64,000 nucleotides of DNA, from positions 100,736,001 through 100,800,000 of the forward strand of contig NC_133167.1 of assembly GCF_040802235.1 (NCBI RefSeq), in the 5' to 3' direction. The translations under genes were made by a program, and so were the position numbers. This DNA is from Manis javanica (lineage: Eukaryota; Chordata; Mammalia; Pholidota; Manidae). The notes below the pieces were generated by a model, which was not told the DNA's origin, did no database searches, and saw only the letters and a list, made by a program, of their open reading frames with translations. Every line of letters starts with the position of its first letter. Positions within the stretch are counted from its first letter, which is position 1. Positions 1-10,125 of the stretch are shown here, piece after piece.

Positions 1-213
1 ACTTCATAGTCAGCAGTGGTTTCACTGTCTTCAGATGGTGGAAGGGCTAAGGGGCCGGTCTGGGGCCTCGTTAATGAGGGCTCTAACCCCATTCATGACG
101 TCTCCACCCCCATGACCTCATAACCTCCCAAAGGCTCCACCTCCAAATACCACCACACTTGGGATTAAATTTCAACATACGACTCTTGGATACAAATATT
201 CAGTTCACAGCAG
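1..213 (-). repeat. MaLR-type LTR fragment (MLT1/MST-like), antisense
   Basis: The text has the pattern of the 5' part of a mammalian MaLR LTR read on the opposite strand: CCCCATGACCTCATAA, CTCCCAAAGGCTCCACCTCC, then TTCAACATACGA and TTCAGTTCACAGCAG. The same landmarks recur in the same orientation at 63440-63820. It is truncated by the window edge. The family is assigned by eye only. Confidence 0.6.
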
Positions 214-1511
214 GGGCGCCAGGGAGAGTTCTGCCTCTGTGTGACCCGTTTTTACCTGCTTATGGAGCCTGTCTGTTTGGAATTCCCAGGTTAGTCACCC
301 CAAAGGAAAGAAGCATGGCTCCTCTCTCTACTCCCATCAGTTTCCGGTCAGGTACCCGCCTACCCCCTTCTCTTAAAAATAATTTGACTCTGGTTACCTG
401 GACAAGGCCTACATGCATGAAAAAATCACAAAAAAGATTAAAACAGAAGTAGTATAAGCCTTTTCTTAAATTTATAATTAAGAAAATGGATTTTAGGACA
501 TTAAGTTGGAGTTTTCTGAAAAACTTCGATAACACAAAGCTTATTTATGTATAGAAACAGGTCTCAAAACTGGTAGAGGATTTAAAAAATTTTTTACTTT
601 TAATTCCATTTGAATTTTTAGTGTGTATCCCATTTTTGCTATTCGAAAAACAAAAAAATTAAAGAACGTCTCTATTCAACCCTACCACCTCCACACTAAA
701 AACCAAAACTAACACACTATTTTCTACAGAAACCATGAACCTTGACTACAGGTCTCTTGCCAGATTACCTAGCAACTTCCAAGGTGGTTAGGATAAGGAG
801 TAAGACCCCTACTTGTCACCCACTCAGTGGTATTTTGAGGGTCCTCCTAGCCTCCATACAAATATTTTGCAAACAAAGTTTATCATTTCATTATGATATA
901 ACGCAGACCAGTTGTTACCTGGGTCTTTAATAAATTAAAGGGCCTAGAAGAAATCTGATTAACTTTTATATTCACAATGAGATTTTGTTTAAAAGTAATC
1001 TTCTCTGCTGGGTAAAAACATTAATACTGACCTGGAAAGTGCAGTGATTACAACCTGAGGAAAACGAACAGCCAGAACACAACTCAAGGGGCAAACCCAG
1101 ATTTCTCAGCACCGCATGTCCTCACCGCTAAGATGCCACTGCATGGTTCATACTATGTACTCCTGAGAAAACAGACTGCCAGTGAGACTATTACATGCCA
1201 TCAACTTCCAGAATTTTAAACTATACATCTTAGAATCAGTGAAATGCAGTATTTGGGGTAACAGTTACCATAGGAAGCTTTTCTTCTTTTATGATTTCCA
1301 TGGTTAAATGTTATAGAATGAAAAAAATTTTTAATTCTATCTGAAATGGACCCCAATAAGTTACTGTTCTATGCTTTACAGGAATTCAACTATTTGAATT
1401 TTATAGGTATTTAGAGTCCTTTTCTAAGATCCTGCTGACAGAGCACAATTATAAAATATTATAATTTCGATCATGTAGTCCTATAACTTTTTTCCCTTCT
1501 CCCAAATCTAG
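214..1511 (+). other. UFSP2: Last intron of UFSP2 (3' part)
   Basis: This AT-rich stretch lies upstream of the last UFSP2 coding exon and ends in a polypyrimidine tract and AG at 1510-1511. I found no sequence for the preceding UFSP2 exon, which should hold the catalytic Asp-Pro-His region, so that exon lies before the window. Short open frames here are not coding-like. Confidence 0.7.
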
Positions 1512-1598
1512 GGCTGGTGTGGATGGAAGGGCCCAGACTTTTGGAACAAGGATGCTTACTATAACTTATGTCTTCCTCAGCGACCAAATATTATCTAA
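1512..1598 (+). CDS. UFSP2: UFSP2 last coding exon (UFM1-specific protease 2, C-terminus)
   Basis: UFSP2 is a cysteine protease that matures the ubiquitin-like modifier UFM1 and removes it from targets, mainly at the ER. This exon follows a CTAG acceptor at 1510-1511. It encodes 28 residues, starting GWCGWKGPDFWNKDAYYNLC and ending LPQRPNII, then TAA at 1596-1598. That matches the C-terminus of mammalian UFSP2 as I know it. The catalytic Cys, Asp and His lie in earlier exons outside the window. The gene runs toward ANKRD37, which is on the other strand, as in human. The identity is firm although only the tail is present. Confidence 0.95.
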   Translation, partial: GWCGWKGPDFWNKDAYYNLCLPQRPNII

Positions 1599-1675
1599 AC
1601 TATCTTGGACTCAAAGACTATAGTAAAATTGTGTTATAAATCTGTTAATAAAGAATATATGTAATTTCAAATTAA
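1599..1675 (+). other. UFSP2: UFSP2 3'UTR
   Basis: A short 3'UTR follows the UFSP2 stop. AATAAA at 1647-1652 would place cleavage near 1662-1682, giving a 3'UTR of roughly 70-80 nt. The end is inferred from the signal alone. Confidence 0.6.
1647..1652 (+). terminator. UFSP2: UFSP2 polyadenylation signal AATAAA
   Basis: A canonical AATAAA hexamer lies 49 bases after the UFSP2 stop codon. It is the first canonical signal downstream on the + strand. Confidence 0.65.
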
Positions 1676-1729
1676 ATCTTGGGTGTAGATTGATGGTTTA
1701 TACTATGATTTTTTTTTCAAAGGCTATAA

Positions 1730-2058
1730 AACACTGCATCAAGAAAGAATTTATTCTTTAGACATTCCTTTAATAACTTAAAAGACAAAGCATTTAACAT
1801 CAAAATACTGGCATGTAAATACATGTATTCTTAAAGGTTATCTTCACTTAGAAGAAAGTTTCCCTCCTTCTTAGAAGGAGCTCAGAGACACCTGGTGAGC
1901 CAAAAGCCACAGCTGAACAGCAGATCCACATGAAGTGAAGGCTGCCTTCAAACCTCTTCATAACCAACATGACATCTGTTAAAAAATGTAATGACATTAA
2001 AAACTTTTTGGCAAAGGCTTTTTCCCAAACTTCCACCATGCAGGACAATTTTTGGTCT
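1730..2058 (-). other. ANKRD37: ANKRD37 exon 5: last base of the stop codon plus 3'UTR
   Basis: On the - strand a TATATTCTAG acceptor ends at 2059. The exon then begins AGACC, so its first A completes the TGA stop left as TG at the end of exon 4. The rest is noncoding and runs to the AATAAA at 1755-1750. A 66-codon open frame inside it has no homology I recognise and is taken as UTR. Confidence 0.75.
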
Positions 2059-4213
2059 CTAGAATATAGTTGTAGTTACTATAACCAGTGTTAAAATGTG
2101 ATAAGGAAAGATATACTAGAAACAAGGCTGCCAGTGTTTAAATGAAACAATAAATCCTGTACTAAATACGAGATCCTTAGGGAGGAAGAAAAGAAGAAAC
2201 TATGGGCTACTTACCAACACTTCCTTTTCCCATTTGTATTTTCTGTGCTTCCAAAACTTCGTTTCTGTCTGAGCACTGGAACACAATGATCTCTATTGGA
2301 TTGTTCAGTTGATTTTATTGTTTGCATGTATTTAATTGTTGTAAGAAATTTGGCACATTCTGGAAATCCACATAACCAAGCCAGATCTTCAGCTGTTTGC
2401 CCATTCTTATTACATAAACTGAATTTAAGACAGAAATTGAGTTAAAAAAAATTGATAACTGGCCATTAAAAAATTTTTTTTCTAACAAAGAGTTTGGGGC
2501 TCATACAAATGTTAGTTTCAGAATAGAAGAGGTAAAGGAAGAATAGAAAAATTAAATTTTTGCTCACTATTGTATCCTCAGTGGCTAGCAGTCCAGCACA
2601 GAGTGGAATTCCATTTTTGAGTGACAGAAAGAGTATGTGTTCAATGTAAGAGTAAGTACCCGAAGCAAGTCAATGAGAACTTTATAGATGAACAGAATGT
2701 GCCTCTGACTCCTCAGGATCCATTTTTTTACTTAAATAGTATCAGATGTCATTAACAGCCTAAGTTAACATTTAAATGGTAATACTAAATTATCAGTTAG
2801 GCAAGCTTTATTTTTGAAAGCACATGTAATTAAGCTTCAGGAATCTGATTAGTTTAATCCAAGAAAAGACAAAATTTAAAGCCACTATACTTACTCAATT
2901 TGGGCATCACTGGCTACAAGCAGGCTAAGGCATTCCAGGCTTCCGACTTTTGCAGCCTTGTGTAGTGGAGCTTCTCCTAAAATATCCTTAAAGATAAGAC
3001 ACCACATTTGAGTCTTGCCCCAAATCACTTTCTTGTGGAAGCTGGTATTTGAAGTCTAATTTTTGTTTGAGGAAGCTATTTGAAGAACTGCATTGTACTG
3101 GACTCATTTTTTTAAATTCAAGTTCGGTGTTTTTTTTTTTTATAAAGTTCACTTGGTATGTAATTAAATACAAAGTTTTTATTATTAAAAACATATGGAG
3201 CCACAGCCACATACATTAAAATTTAGGTGACTACATACAAAACAGAGTTTACTGAAGTAAAAAATTTTACAATTTAAAATTCACCATATTTTAATATTCA
3301 ATAGGAGATCCAGACGACCGTAAGAAAGTTCTGTAGGAAACTCTAATGGGTGTGAGAATGCCTAAGTAGTATTTCAATAGCTATGCTGAGACTTTTAATT
3401 TCATAATGTAGTTTTTGAAATAAACTCTAGACCCATGTACGCTGTCCCGTGTAATAGCAGCTGTATACATTGCTAATGAACACTTGAAATGTGGTTAGTT
3501 TGAGCTGAAATGTGCTGTAAATGTACATTACACACCGGATTGAGAAGACCTATGGAAAGAAAATACATCAGTAATGTATTATATTGATTACATGTTGAAA
3601 TAACATTTTGGATGAACTGAGTTAAATTATAAACTTATTTCGTGTATTGTTTTACTTCATTAATGTGGCTACTAGAATTTTGAACTATGCATCTCACATA
3701 TTTCTATTGGACACGCTGCTATACACGTTTATAGCAACTGAAACGAACAACTGAATATTTTGTCGTGCAAGAAATGTTTGTGCGGATTTGGGGTGGAGGG
3801 AAGGGCTGCACACATAACAATCAGTTACCTAGTTACCTGCTGGTTGAGGTCAGCGCCGGTTTGCAGCTGCCAGAGTAGAAAGCAAGCAAGGCCGCCACCT
3901 GCCGCCAAGTGGACAGGAGACTGCTCGCAGGGATCCGGGGGTGCGTTGACCGAGGCCCCGGCGGCCAGCAGATGCTTCAGACTATCCACCTGCGGGAAGA
4001 GAACAGCTCCGGCACCCCTCTCGCCTCTGTCCCACGCTCTCCCGGGAATGAAAATCTTTCCACACTCCCAACTCTGAAGAGGCTTGACTCGGCAGCTCCC
4101 AGTGGTAAGTCACCCTCGCTAGCGCTCCCGAGCAGACAGACATACCGAAACTCAAGTCTTCAGGACAAAAGGGGCCCGACTCTCACCTCAGAGTTGCAAT
4201 CAAGCAACAGCAT
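1730..4213 (-). CDS. ANKRD37: ANKRD37, ankyrin repeat domain protein 37 (complete, five exons)
   Basis: Coding exons on the - strand are 4187-4213, 3837-3989, 2895-2986 and 2215-2418, plus the final A of TGA at 2058. Joined, they give 158 residues, the length of human ANKRD37, and every join keeps frame at GT-AG sites. Residues about 30-60, 62-94 and 95-125 form three ankyrin repeats with SPVHLAA, APLHKAA and GQTAEDLAW cores. The C-terminal tail is basic (RQKRS, then GKRKC) and may serve nuclear import. From the literature, ANKRD37 is a small nuclear and cytoplasmic protein, a HIF-1 target and a FEM1B partner. The start MLLLDCNSE matches the human N-terminus. The gene shares a CpG island with LRP2BP and ends tail-to-tail with UFSP2. 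Confidence 0.95.
1750..1755 (-). terminator. ANKRD37: ANKRD37 polyadenylation signal AATAAA
   Basis: TTTATT on the + strand reads AATAAA on the - strand, at the end of the predicted ANKRD37 3'UTR. Cleavage would fall near 1720-1740, only about 40-80 bases from the predicted UFSP2 cleavage site on the other strand. Confidence 0.6.
2215..2418 (-). CDS. ANKRD37: ANKRD37 exon 4 (third ankyrin repeat and basic tail)
   Basis: The acceptor AG is at 2420-2419. The first T joins GA of exon 3 to make Asp91, followed by LCNKNGQTAEDLAW and 53 further residues ending GKRKC. The exon ends TG before a strong GTAAGT donor at 2214-2209. If this intron is not removed, the frame reads TGG TAA and adds one Trp. 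Confidence 0.93.
2895..2986 (-). CDS. ANKRD37: ANKRD37 exon 3 (second ankyrin repeat)
   Basis: This 92-bp exon lies between an acceptor TTTAAG (ends 2987) and a GTAAGT donor (2894-2889). It encodes residues 61-90, beginning DILGEAPLHKAAKVGSLECL, and ends in GA (phase 2). Confidence 0.93.
3425..3725. repeat. hAT-like MER element in ANKRD37 intron 2
   Basis: The ends are imperfect inverted repeats. The left end carries GCTGTCCCGTGTAATAGCAG and the right end ATTTCTATTGGACACGCTGC. The interior has GAACACTTGAAATGTGGTTAG and AATGTGGCTACTAG landmarks typical of old nonautonomous hAT elements. A related copy is at 18785-18945. The exact family is not assigned. Confidence 0.5.
3837..3989 (-). CDS. 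ANKRD37: ANKRD37 exon 2 (first ankyrin repeat)
   Basis: This 153-bp exon (51 codons) has acceptor CCGCAG ending at 3990 and donor GTAACT from 3836. It encodes VDSLKHLLAAGASVNAPPDP and continues through SPVHLAA to GADLNQQ. It is GC-rich because it lies in the CpG island. Confidence 0.94.
4187..4213 (-). CDS. ANKRD37: ANKRD37 exon 1 coding part (start codon)
   Basis: ATG at 4213-4211 begins MLLLDCNSE, followed by a GTGAGA donor at 4186. The nine residues match the known N-terminus except for one substitution, which fixes the start. Confidence 0.93.
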
Positions 4214-4496
4214 TTCCTGGCTAACGCGGAGGACAGGCGTCACTGGAGTGCAGAGGTGGGGAACTCGAGGAAGACGGCAGGAGAGAGTGCCCAGCGCAGA
4301 CAACTACAGCGGAATCAAGACCGCCACACCCCGCTCCCGGCCGCGCCCCACCTCGGGCCGCGCCCCAGCAGCCTAACCCTTGGCTGCCCAGCCTTCCCCC
4401 TACCCCCGGGAGGCCGCACGTACACAAACACTGCGGACACGTGCAACCGCGACCCCCCCGCCCGCGTGGCTGGAGGGGCGGCAGGCCCGCCAGCCT

Positions 4497-4501
4497 ATTG
4501 G
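4497..4501 (-). promoter_or_regulatory. ANKRD37: CCAAT box facing ANKRD37
   Basis: ATTGG on the + strand is CCAAT on the - strand, in CCTATTGGCC context, about 285 bases upstream of the ANKRD37 ATG. It points toward ANKRD37. Confidence 0.45.
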
Positions 4502-4562
4502 CCATTAGGGAGACACTAGGCCCGCCCGCTTGGGGCGGGGCCGTACGCGGTCCCACGGAGCC

Positions 4563-4567
4563 CCAAT
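4563..4567 (+). promoter_or_regulatory. LRP2BP: CCAAT box facing LRP2BP
   Basis: CCAAT in the + orientation lies 62 bases beyond the - strand CCAAT. Two diverging boxes this close suit a bidirectional promoter. Confidence 0.4.
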
Positions 4568-5504
4568 ACGCGTGCGCCGTGAAGGGCGGTGAGCGGACAG
4601 GGCGGGCGTCCGGGCGTCGGGGAATCGGCGGCGGCCATGAGGCGGGCTGGGTTTGACACGTCTCCCGCCAGCGTTCCCTGCCCCTAGTCCCTCCGGAGCA
4701 GCGGGAGTCGCGGGCGCGGGTTTGGGTTTCTGCTTGCACGCACGTAACCAGGAAACGAGGCCGTTCTCCGGCAACACTCCCTTTGGAAGCCGCTATTCTT
4801 GGTGCTGGCGCCGCGCCCCACGCCGGCCAGCTCCGGAGGAAGGCATGAGAGCCCTCCTCCCGGTTCAGAATCGCCCAGGCGCGCCCGATACCCGCGCCCT
4901 GGACGTCTAGGGAGGAAAGCGAGAGATGGGGGAGATGGGGGGTGGGGCGGGTTGGAGGGCGGTGAATGTGAACTAAAGTGAAAGGTTTTACCAACGGACC
5001 GCTCCACCCGCCCCACCCCCCCAAACCAGAGAACGGTTCATCGAACCGGACCCTTTCGGGTTTGATGTGACACGGTAATGTGTCCCCTCCGGGTCACGTC
5101 GCCTGGGAAAATGTGGAGTCCAAGCTATTTAACCTTGAGCTTGCTGAGCCTCGGGCGGCAAAGAGGAGGAAGAAATATGTTCGCCCTCACTCATTAGGAG
5201 AGTTCTCGCATAAAAGATGGGGGGACCCCGGCCTCGTTCGTTACTGACCTGTGGGGCTCATGGACCGGGCGGACTATCTCCGGCTCTCCTGGGAAAGCCG
5301 CGGTGGGGAAAATGCATCTACACTGTTTAGCTTGGGTCATTCCTTTTCGTAAAGCTTGAGAAACAGACTCTGACTTAAAAATGTAGCTATTGGCCGCATA
5401 TATAATCTCTTGACTGTCTTTTCCTAAACACTTTTTTTCAGGTAAATCTAGGTAGAAACTGAAGCTACAGTCATGTTATTTTCCCTAAAAGTTTTAGTCA
5501 CAGG

Positions 5505-5690
5505 GATGAAAATATAGTATGGAGAGTATAGCCAATAGTTCTGTAACATTTTTCTATGTTGACAGATAGTAACTACACTAGTTGGGGTGAGCATTTAATA
5601 ATGTATATACTGTTGAATCACTATATTGTATACTTAAAACCAATATAATATTGTATATTAACTGTACTTCAATTTAAAAAAAGCCCATGA
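5505..5690 (+). repeat. L1M 3' end fragment
   Basis: Landmarks of an L1M 3'UTR are present: CAATAGTTCTGTAAC, GACAGATAGTAACTACACTA, GTGAGCATTTAATAATGTAT and TTGTATACTTAAAACCAATA, ending in an A-rich tail. Confidence 0.75.
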
Positions 5691-6124
5691 AACAATCTGA
5701 ATATGGAACTATTTCTCCCCTTCTTTTGTACTGATTTATCCTCACCTACATATTTTTCTTAGCAACTTGGTGATTTTGAAGGCAATTTAAATTAAAAATT
5801 ACAGCTCTCACTTCTCATATCTCACGAGTTATATAATATTTGTTAGCTATTATAATAATCCTTATAGGTGTGGAAAAAAAGTTCAAACTGATGTGAGCCC
5901 AAATGACCGAGCATTCTAGAACAGGCTGATAAGATCTCCTGGTGATTTACAGTGTTTAGAAAGGAACAAAGTGTATTGGTTAATCAGAACAAAAAATTAA
6001 GTAGTGATCGGCTGTGAGAACTTTGTGAGAGTTTTTGCTCCTTGTTTGATTAAAATTAGCTTCATACTAGTTTAGGTATCTTCTGCCATTACTATATTTG
6101 GAAAGGGGATTACTTAAAAGTGAA

Positions 6125-6415
6125 ACTATTTGCTTTATCACCTTCACCTGTTTCAACCACCCACCACCCATCCCAACCCTTACCCACTGGTAACCACCAA
6201 ATCACTTCTCAGTGCCATGAGTCTACTGCTATTTTACTCATTTTGTTTTATTTTGTTTTTAGATTCCACATGTAAGTGAAATCATATGATATTTGTCTTT
6301 CTACTCCTGGCTTATTTCACTGAGCATAATACCCTCTAGGTCCATCCATGTTTTCAGAACTGGCAAGATTTCTTTCTTTGTAATAGCTGATAATATTTCA
6401 TTCACAGACTTTTAA
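6125..6415 (-). repeat. L1M fragment, antisense
   Basis: Antisense L1M landmarks: AGATTCCACATGTAAGTGAA, GGCTTATTTCACTGAGCATA, AGGTCCATCCATGTTTTC, then GCAAGATTTCTTTC and an eroded form of the usual AATATTCCATT motif. Confidence 0.75.
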
Positions 6416-7894
6416 ATTAATCTAAACTCTCACATTCAACTTCTACTTTAATAGCTTCTGACCCTATGTGAAAAGATTGGAAAATAACTATCTACATGTT
6501 TTAAGGTAAAACGCATATGGTATGTTTGTATACTTTGTTTGTATACTTCTATTAATTTCTTCTTGTTTACCTGACGAGCTACACAACCCAATTAATACTG
6601 GGTAAGTGGGCTCCTACTGCATTTATTGTGTAGCTTGCTTCTTTCATTAAGGAACATAAAGACAGTAGCTGAATATTTTGTATATCTTTCAGAAAAAGTA
6701 TGCATTATAATTTTTTCTGTAGGCTACAGCTACTTGATATATTTGCTATCTAATTTATCTAGTGTAGGAAGTTGAACTTACTGTAACTCAAATGTGTCTC
6801 TTCAAGTTCTATGAAAAGCATATATCTAATTTACATTTTTAAGCCACTTTGAATAATGTGCATTTTTAAAATAAAACAACTGAATTTCAAACTTTTGACA
6901 GTTTCCCAAATGATCTAATCATTTCTTACCCAATTATTTTAGACAGGTGTAATTGGTAATAACAGTTTCTCACATGCTAAGTCACCAAAGTATTTTGAGA
7001 GTTCTTTGTGGAAATGCCATTAAGCATGGAAATTACCTAGATCAGTAGTGATATTTAGGATTTCATGAAATCTGATTGGTTAAGACCAATGGGACTGAGA
7101 AATAGGCATAAGATGAGGTTACTATCTGTTACCTATAATTTAAGACATGGAGACAAGCAACCTTGTGGGTCTGCTCATGATTATTTTATAAAAGATTAAT
7201 CCAGTTTTCCTGTTTGATGTGACCCTCTCTGTCATTAGGACAGCAGCCCAATTTAAATTTGTGTTGTCGCAGATTTTTGCCACTTCCCGTTATGATTCTG
7301 TTTCTTTTCTCAACTGTTGCCACCTTTTGAGGGTATTAGAAATTCACTCAAGTACTTTACTACCTGAGCCCTGGAAGTGAATCACTCCAGACTATCTGTA
7401 ACTACAACAGCATCAGCTCTTCTGTATAGGAAGCTTCTGTAAGACCAGAAAATAGTCACTAAATAATATTCATATTCATTTACCTTTGGATGTTGAATGA
7501 ACCCTTTCAGAAAAGGACCTGGAACCCCTTAACAGCCATAAAAGCTTTCCACACAGTGGGAACAGGCATTAAGATTTTAAACCAATGTTCCTTAGACTTA
7601 CTTGCTCAAAGAATACATGATAAATTGGAGAAAAATAAAATAAAATCTACTAAATTCTCCCATCCAGTGCTTATTACCACAGTTTATCTCATATTTAAAG
7701 GCATCCTATCCTTCCCATGCTTTTTTTCCTCATTTCAGGGGGTGATGTTGTAAAGTTACCACACCCAAAAGGAAGGGCATGGGAAAAAGCACTTTTGTTT
7801 TAAATAAACAAATGCACCGAGCTGGAAGGGAAAAAATAAAGAAACAGAAAGCTACTGGCTAATTCAGTATCGTCTTTTGAGATCTCAGTAATAA

Positions 7895-7990
7895 TATTGT
7901 TTTGTTCTTTTCATTGAAATATAGTTGATATACAATATTATTTTCTAAGTTTTCACCATGTATGTATAGATTATGCTTCCAGTTACTCTA
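7895..7990 (-). repeat. Short L1 3' end, antisense
   Basis: CATTGAAATATAGTTGATAT followed by CAATATTATTTTCTAAG resembles the antisense 3' terminus common to laurasiatherian L1 copies. Confidence 0.55.
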
Positions 7991-8344
7991 TGAACACTAC
8001 TTGGTTTTACTAAGAGACAACACTAATGTAAAAGAACTATAACAAGAAAAACAGGCCTTTGTGCTTTTTCCCAGGAAGCTTAACTATTTTGATCGAAGCC
8101 AGTAACACTGTTTATCAATTATGACAGGAACTTCAGTGTTGTACTTCAGTTTTAAAAGAACCTTGAGTAAATATATATAGTTATTATTCAGTATTGGACT
8201 ATGCCAACTATTTAGAACCAAAAGGAACAATTAGAAACACCTGCAAACATAATTAATAACAAAAAATAACAGGTATATTTAAAACTTGCCAGGAGTTGCA
8301 TGGAATGTGTAGGCTTATCTTTTTACAACATAGCTGAGGGTACT

Positions 8345-8830
8345 GTGTCAGGACCAGGACTCAGCTGTGGTCGTACTTATGGCTAAAGTTTATTGCAGGG
8401 AAAGTACACACTTAGATCAGCAAGGAGCAAAGACCGAGGGGGGGTCTGGAGAAATGCATGCACACACAGGCGTACGCTGTCTCCGCAAAGAAACACACCA
8501 AGCGTGCTCCTTTCCCAGCAGTGAATAATGCAGGCCCACGTGTGCATTTTTCTGCCTAAGGAAGCCCATTACAGACTCTGCAGCCAGTGTTTACACAGGG
8601 AGCTAGCCGTGTCGGCATCCTTTGACTAGTAGCTTCTATAATTCCAGAACTCCAGAAGGAAACCAGGTGTTCAGCATACGTTACATTGTTTGTACAAACA
8701 ATAAAAGCTTTAGCAAGCTAGTCTTGTTAGTAAGGAGACGGCTCAGGTGGCAAGTTCCCGGATGGCATTCAAGGACCAGCCTTGCCGGTACGCCCTTCTA
8801 AAAATGGCAGCCTCTGGCCAGCTACGCTCT
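8345..8830. repeat. Unclassified GC-richer block, possible degraded LTR
   Basis: This block stands out from its AT-rich surroundings. It starts TGTCAGGACC, has several CpGs, and includes AATAAAAGCTTT near 8700. That layout fits a solo LTR, but I do not recognise a family and see no clear target-site duplication. Confidence 0.25.
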
Positions 8831-9924
8831 TTTCTCTACAGGTACACAAGAATAACCTATAAAGACGCTAATATCCTGAAACTCATTTTCACAGCACTTT
8901 CACATTTAAATTACTTTTTGCTATTCCATTAAAAAATTACAATTTTTAGAGAATTTTATCATATTCCCAAAGGCTTACATTCTTACCTACAAAAAAAAGA
9001 GAGGGAGCGATAATTTAGCATGAATTGCTATTTTGGAGATTCTAGTTCAAATATCCAAATATTTACGTGAATAGAGTATCAAGCCAGCCCAGATGTGCAG
9101 AGTATATTGAGAGAATGATCAACACAGAGAAGCAAAAGGCATTTCCTATGGGCTTCCCAGTACAAAATATCCAAAGATTTTCCAAGGATGGAATGTGGTT
9201 TAGCCAAATGAAGTCTTGGTTTTTAGAAAGCAAACTTGTTCTCTGTGTGGAGATAGGACCTTATCCCTCAAGGCCACTCATGCCCGTGCAGACCTGAGAA
9301 CGGGCCCACGGAGAGAGCTGCCGTAGCCTGGATACACCCCGCAGGGATGAGCAGGATGCTCAAAGACGCTTGGCAGATGTCCTCTCCCAAGTGGGGCTGG
9401 CATTCCAAGTGCGCCTGCCAGGGGACTGCCTCCAAGAGGAGGGAGCAAAGTGTCCTGGAGGGAAGGGACTCATGTTTGGTGAGGGACAAATCTACAGAGA
9501 AGGAACAGCGCAAGCTGCTTTCAACTCAGATTCACAGCAGCTGGAGAAGGTCCACTAACCAACAGGGGACCTGGGAAGGGAGCCCTGTGTCCACGTCACA
9601 CCTGCCCTTCCCCTTAGACCGGAGCTTTCTGTCAGATTCCCTGTTATTAATTAACGTCTAGCATTTCCATTATGGACTTTGCTAATTTTACAGCATAAAA
9701 TATACACAGTTGCCAAGTTTCAAGTGATAATTTTATGTCAGTCTCAAGATTTGGCAGAAATAGACACATACTCCTGTTTTTTAATATCTTCTCTTGCTTA
9801 TTTTCCAAAGTTAGCAGTACTACATTTTGGTTTATGCTTTACAGGCGACCACCACTTTAAATAATCTTGGCTTTGCCCTTTGGAGAACAGAGTAGAATAA
9901 TGATGACTGTACAGGAGCTAGGGG

Positions 9925-10125
9925 TGTGCCAGCTGCCCCACTTCCTAGCCCTGCAACCTTAGGTAAGTTACTTAACTTTTCTGCTGTGCCTCAGTTTCCT
10001 TGTATGTTAAACGGGCTTTATAATAGCCCCTATTTCATACAGTTTTGTAGGAGTTAGTGCTTATAAAGCACTTGGAACAAAGAACAACTGGCATTTAGTA
10101 AGAGCTCAATAAATATTTTTTTCTA
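9925..10125 (-). repeat. MIR, antisense
   Basis: CAACCTTAGGTAAGTTACTT, GCCTCAGTTTCCTTGTATGT, ATAAAGCACTTGGAACA and GTAAGAGCTCAATAAAT are the antisense MIR core and tail. Confidence 0.8.

Larger units (their letters stand above)
4416..4574. promoter_or_regulatory. Cluster of HIF-type RCGTG cores flanking an E-box
   Basis: Cores visible: CACGT at 4417-4421 (ACGTG on the - strand), palindromic CACGTG at 4438-4443, GCGTG at 4464-4468 and GCGTG at 4570-4574. They lie about 200-360 bases upstream of the ANKRD37 ATG. ANKRD37 is a reported HIF-1 target, so hypoxia response is plausible. CACGTG could also bind MYC/USF, and GCGTG occurs by chance in GC-rich DNA. Confidence 0.5.
3840..5330. promoter_or_regulatory. 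CpG island, predicted shared ANKRD37/LRP2BP promoter
   Basis: CpG dinucleotides and G+C are abruptly dense here, while both flanks are AT-rich. The island covers ANKRD37 exons 1-2 and extends about 1.1 kb upstream of its ATG. LRP2BP, on the + strand, has no other promoter-like sequence upstream of its first coding exon, and in human the two genes are head-to-head. A divergent promoter is therefore inferred. The LRP2BP noncoding first exon should lie at about 4570-5300, but I cannot fix its donor from sequence alone. Confidence 0.8.

Noticed and set aside
3909-4376. 155-codon open frame on + across ANKRD37 exons 1-2
   Set aside because: It is the antisense shadow of ANKRD37 coding sequence and island DNA.
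4221-5024. 267-codon open frame on the - strand of the CpG island
   Set aside because: Long open frames are expected in GC-rich DNA. Composition is Pro/Arg/Gly/Ser-rich in several overlapping frames on both strands, without domain or homology, and it sits upstream of the real ANKRD37 start.
5430-5445. TTTTTTTCAG followed by GTAAAT as a possible LRP2BP noncoding exon boundary
   Set aside because: The same AG/GT juxtaposition could be acceptor or donor and would enclose nothing. There is no supporting context.
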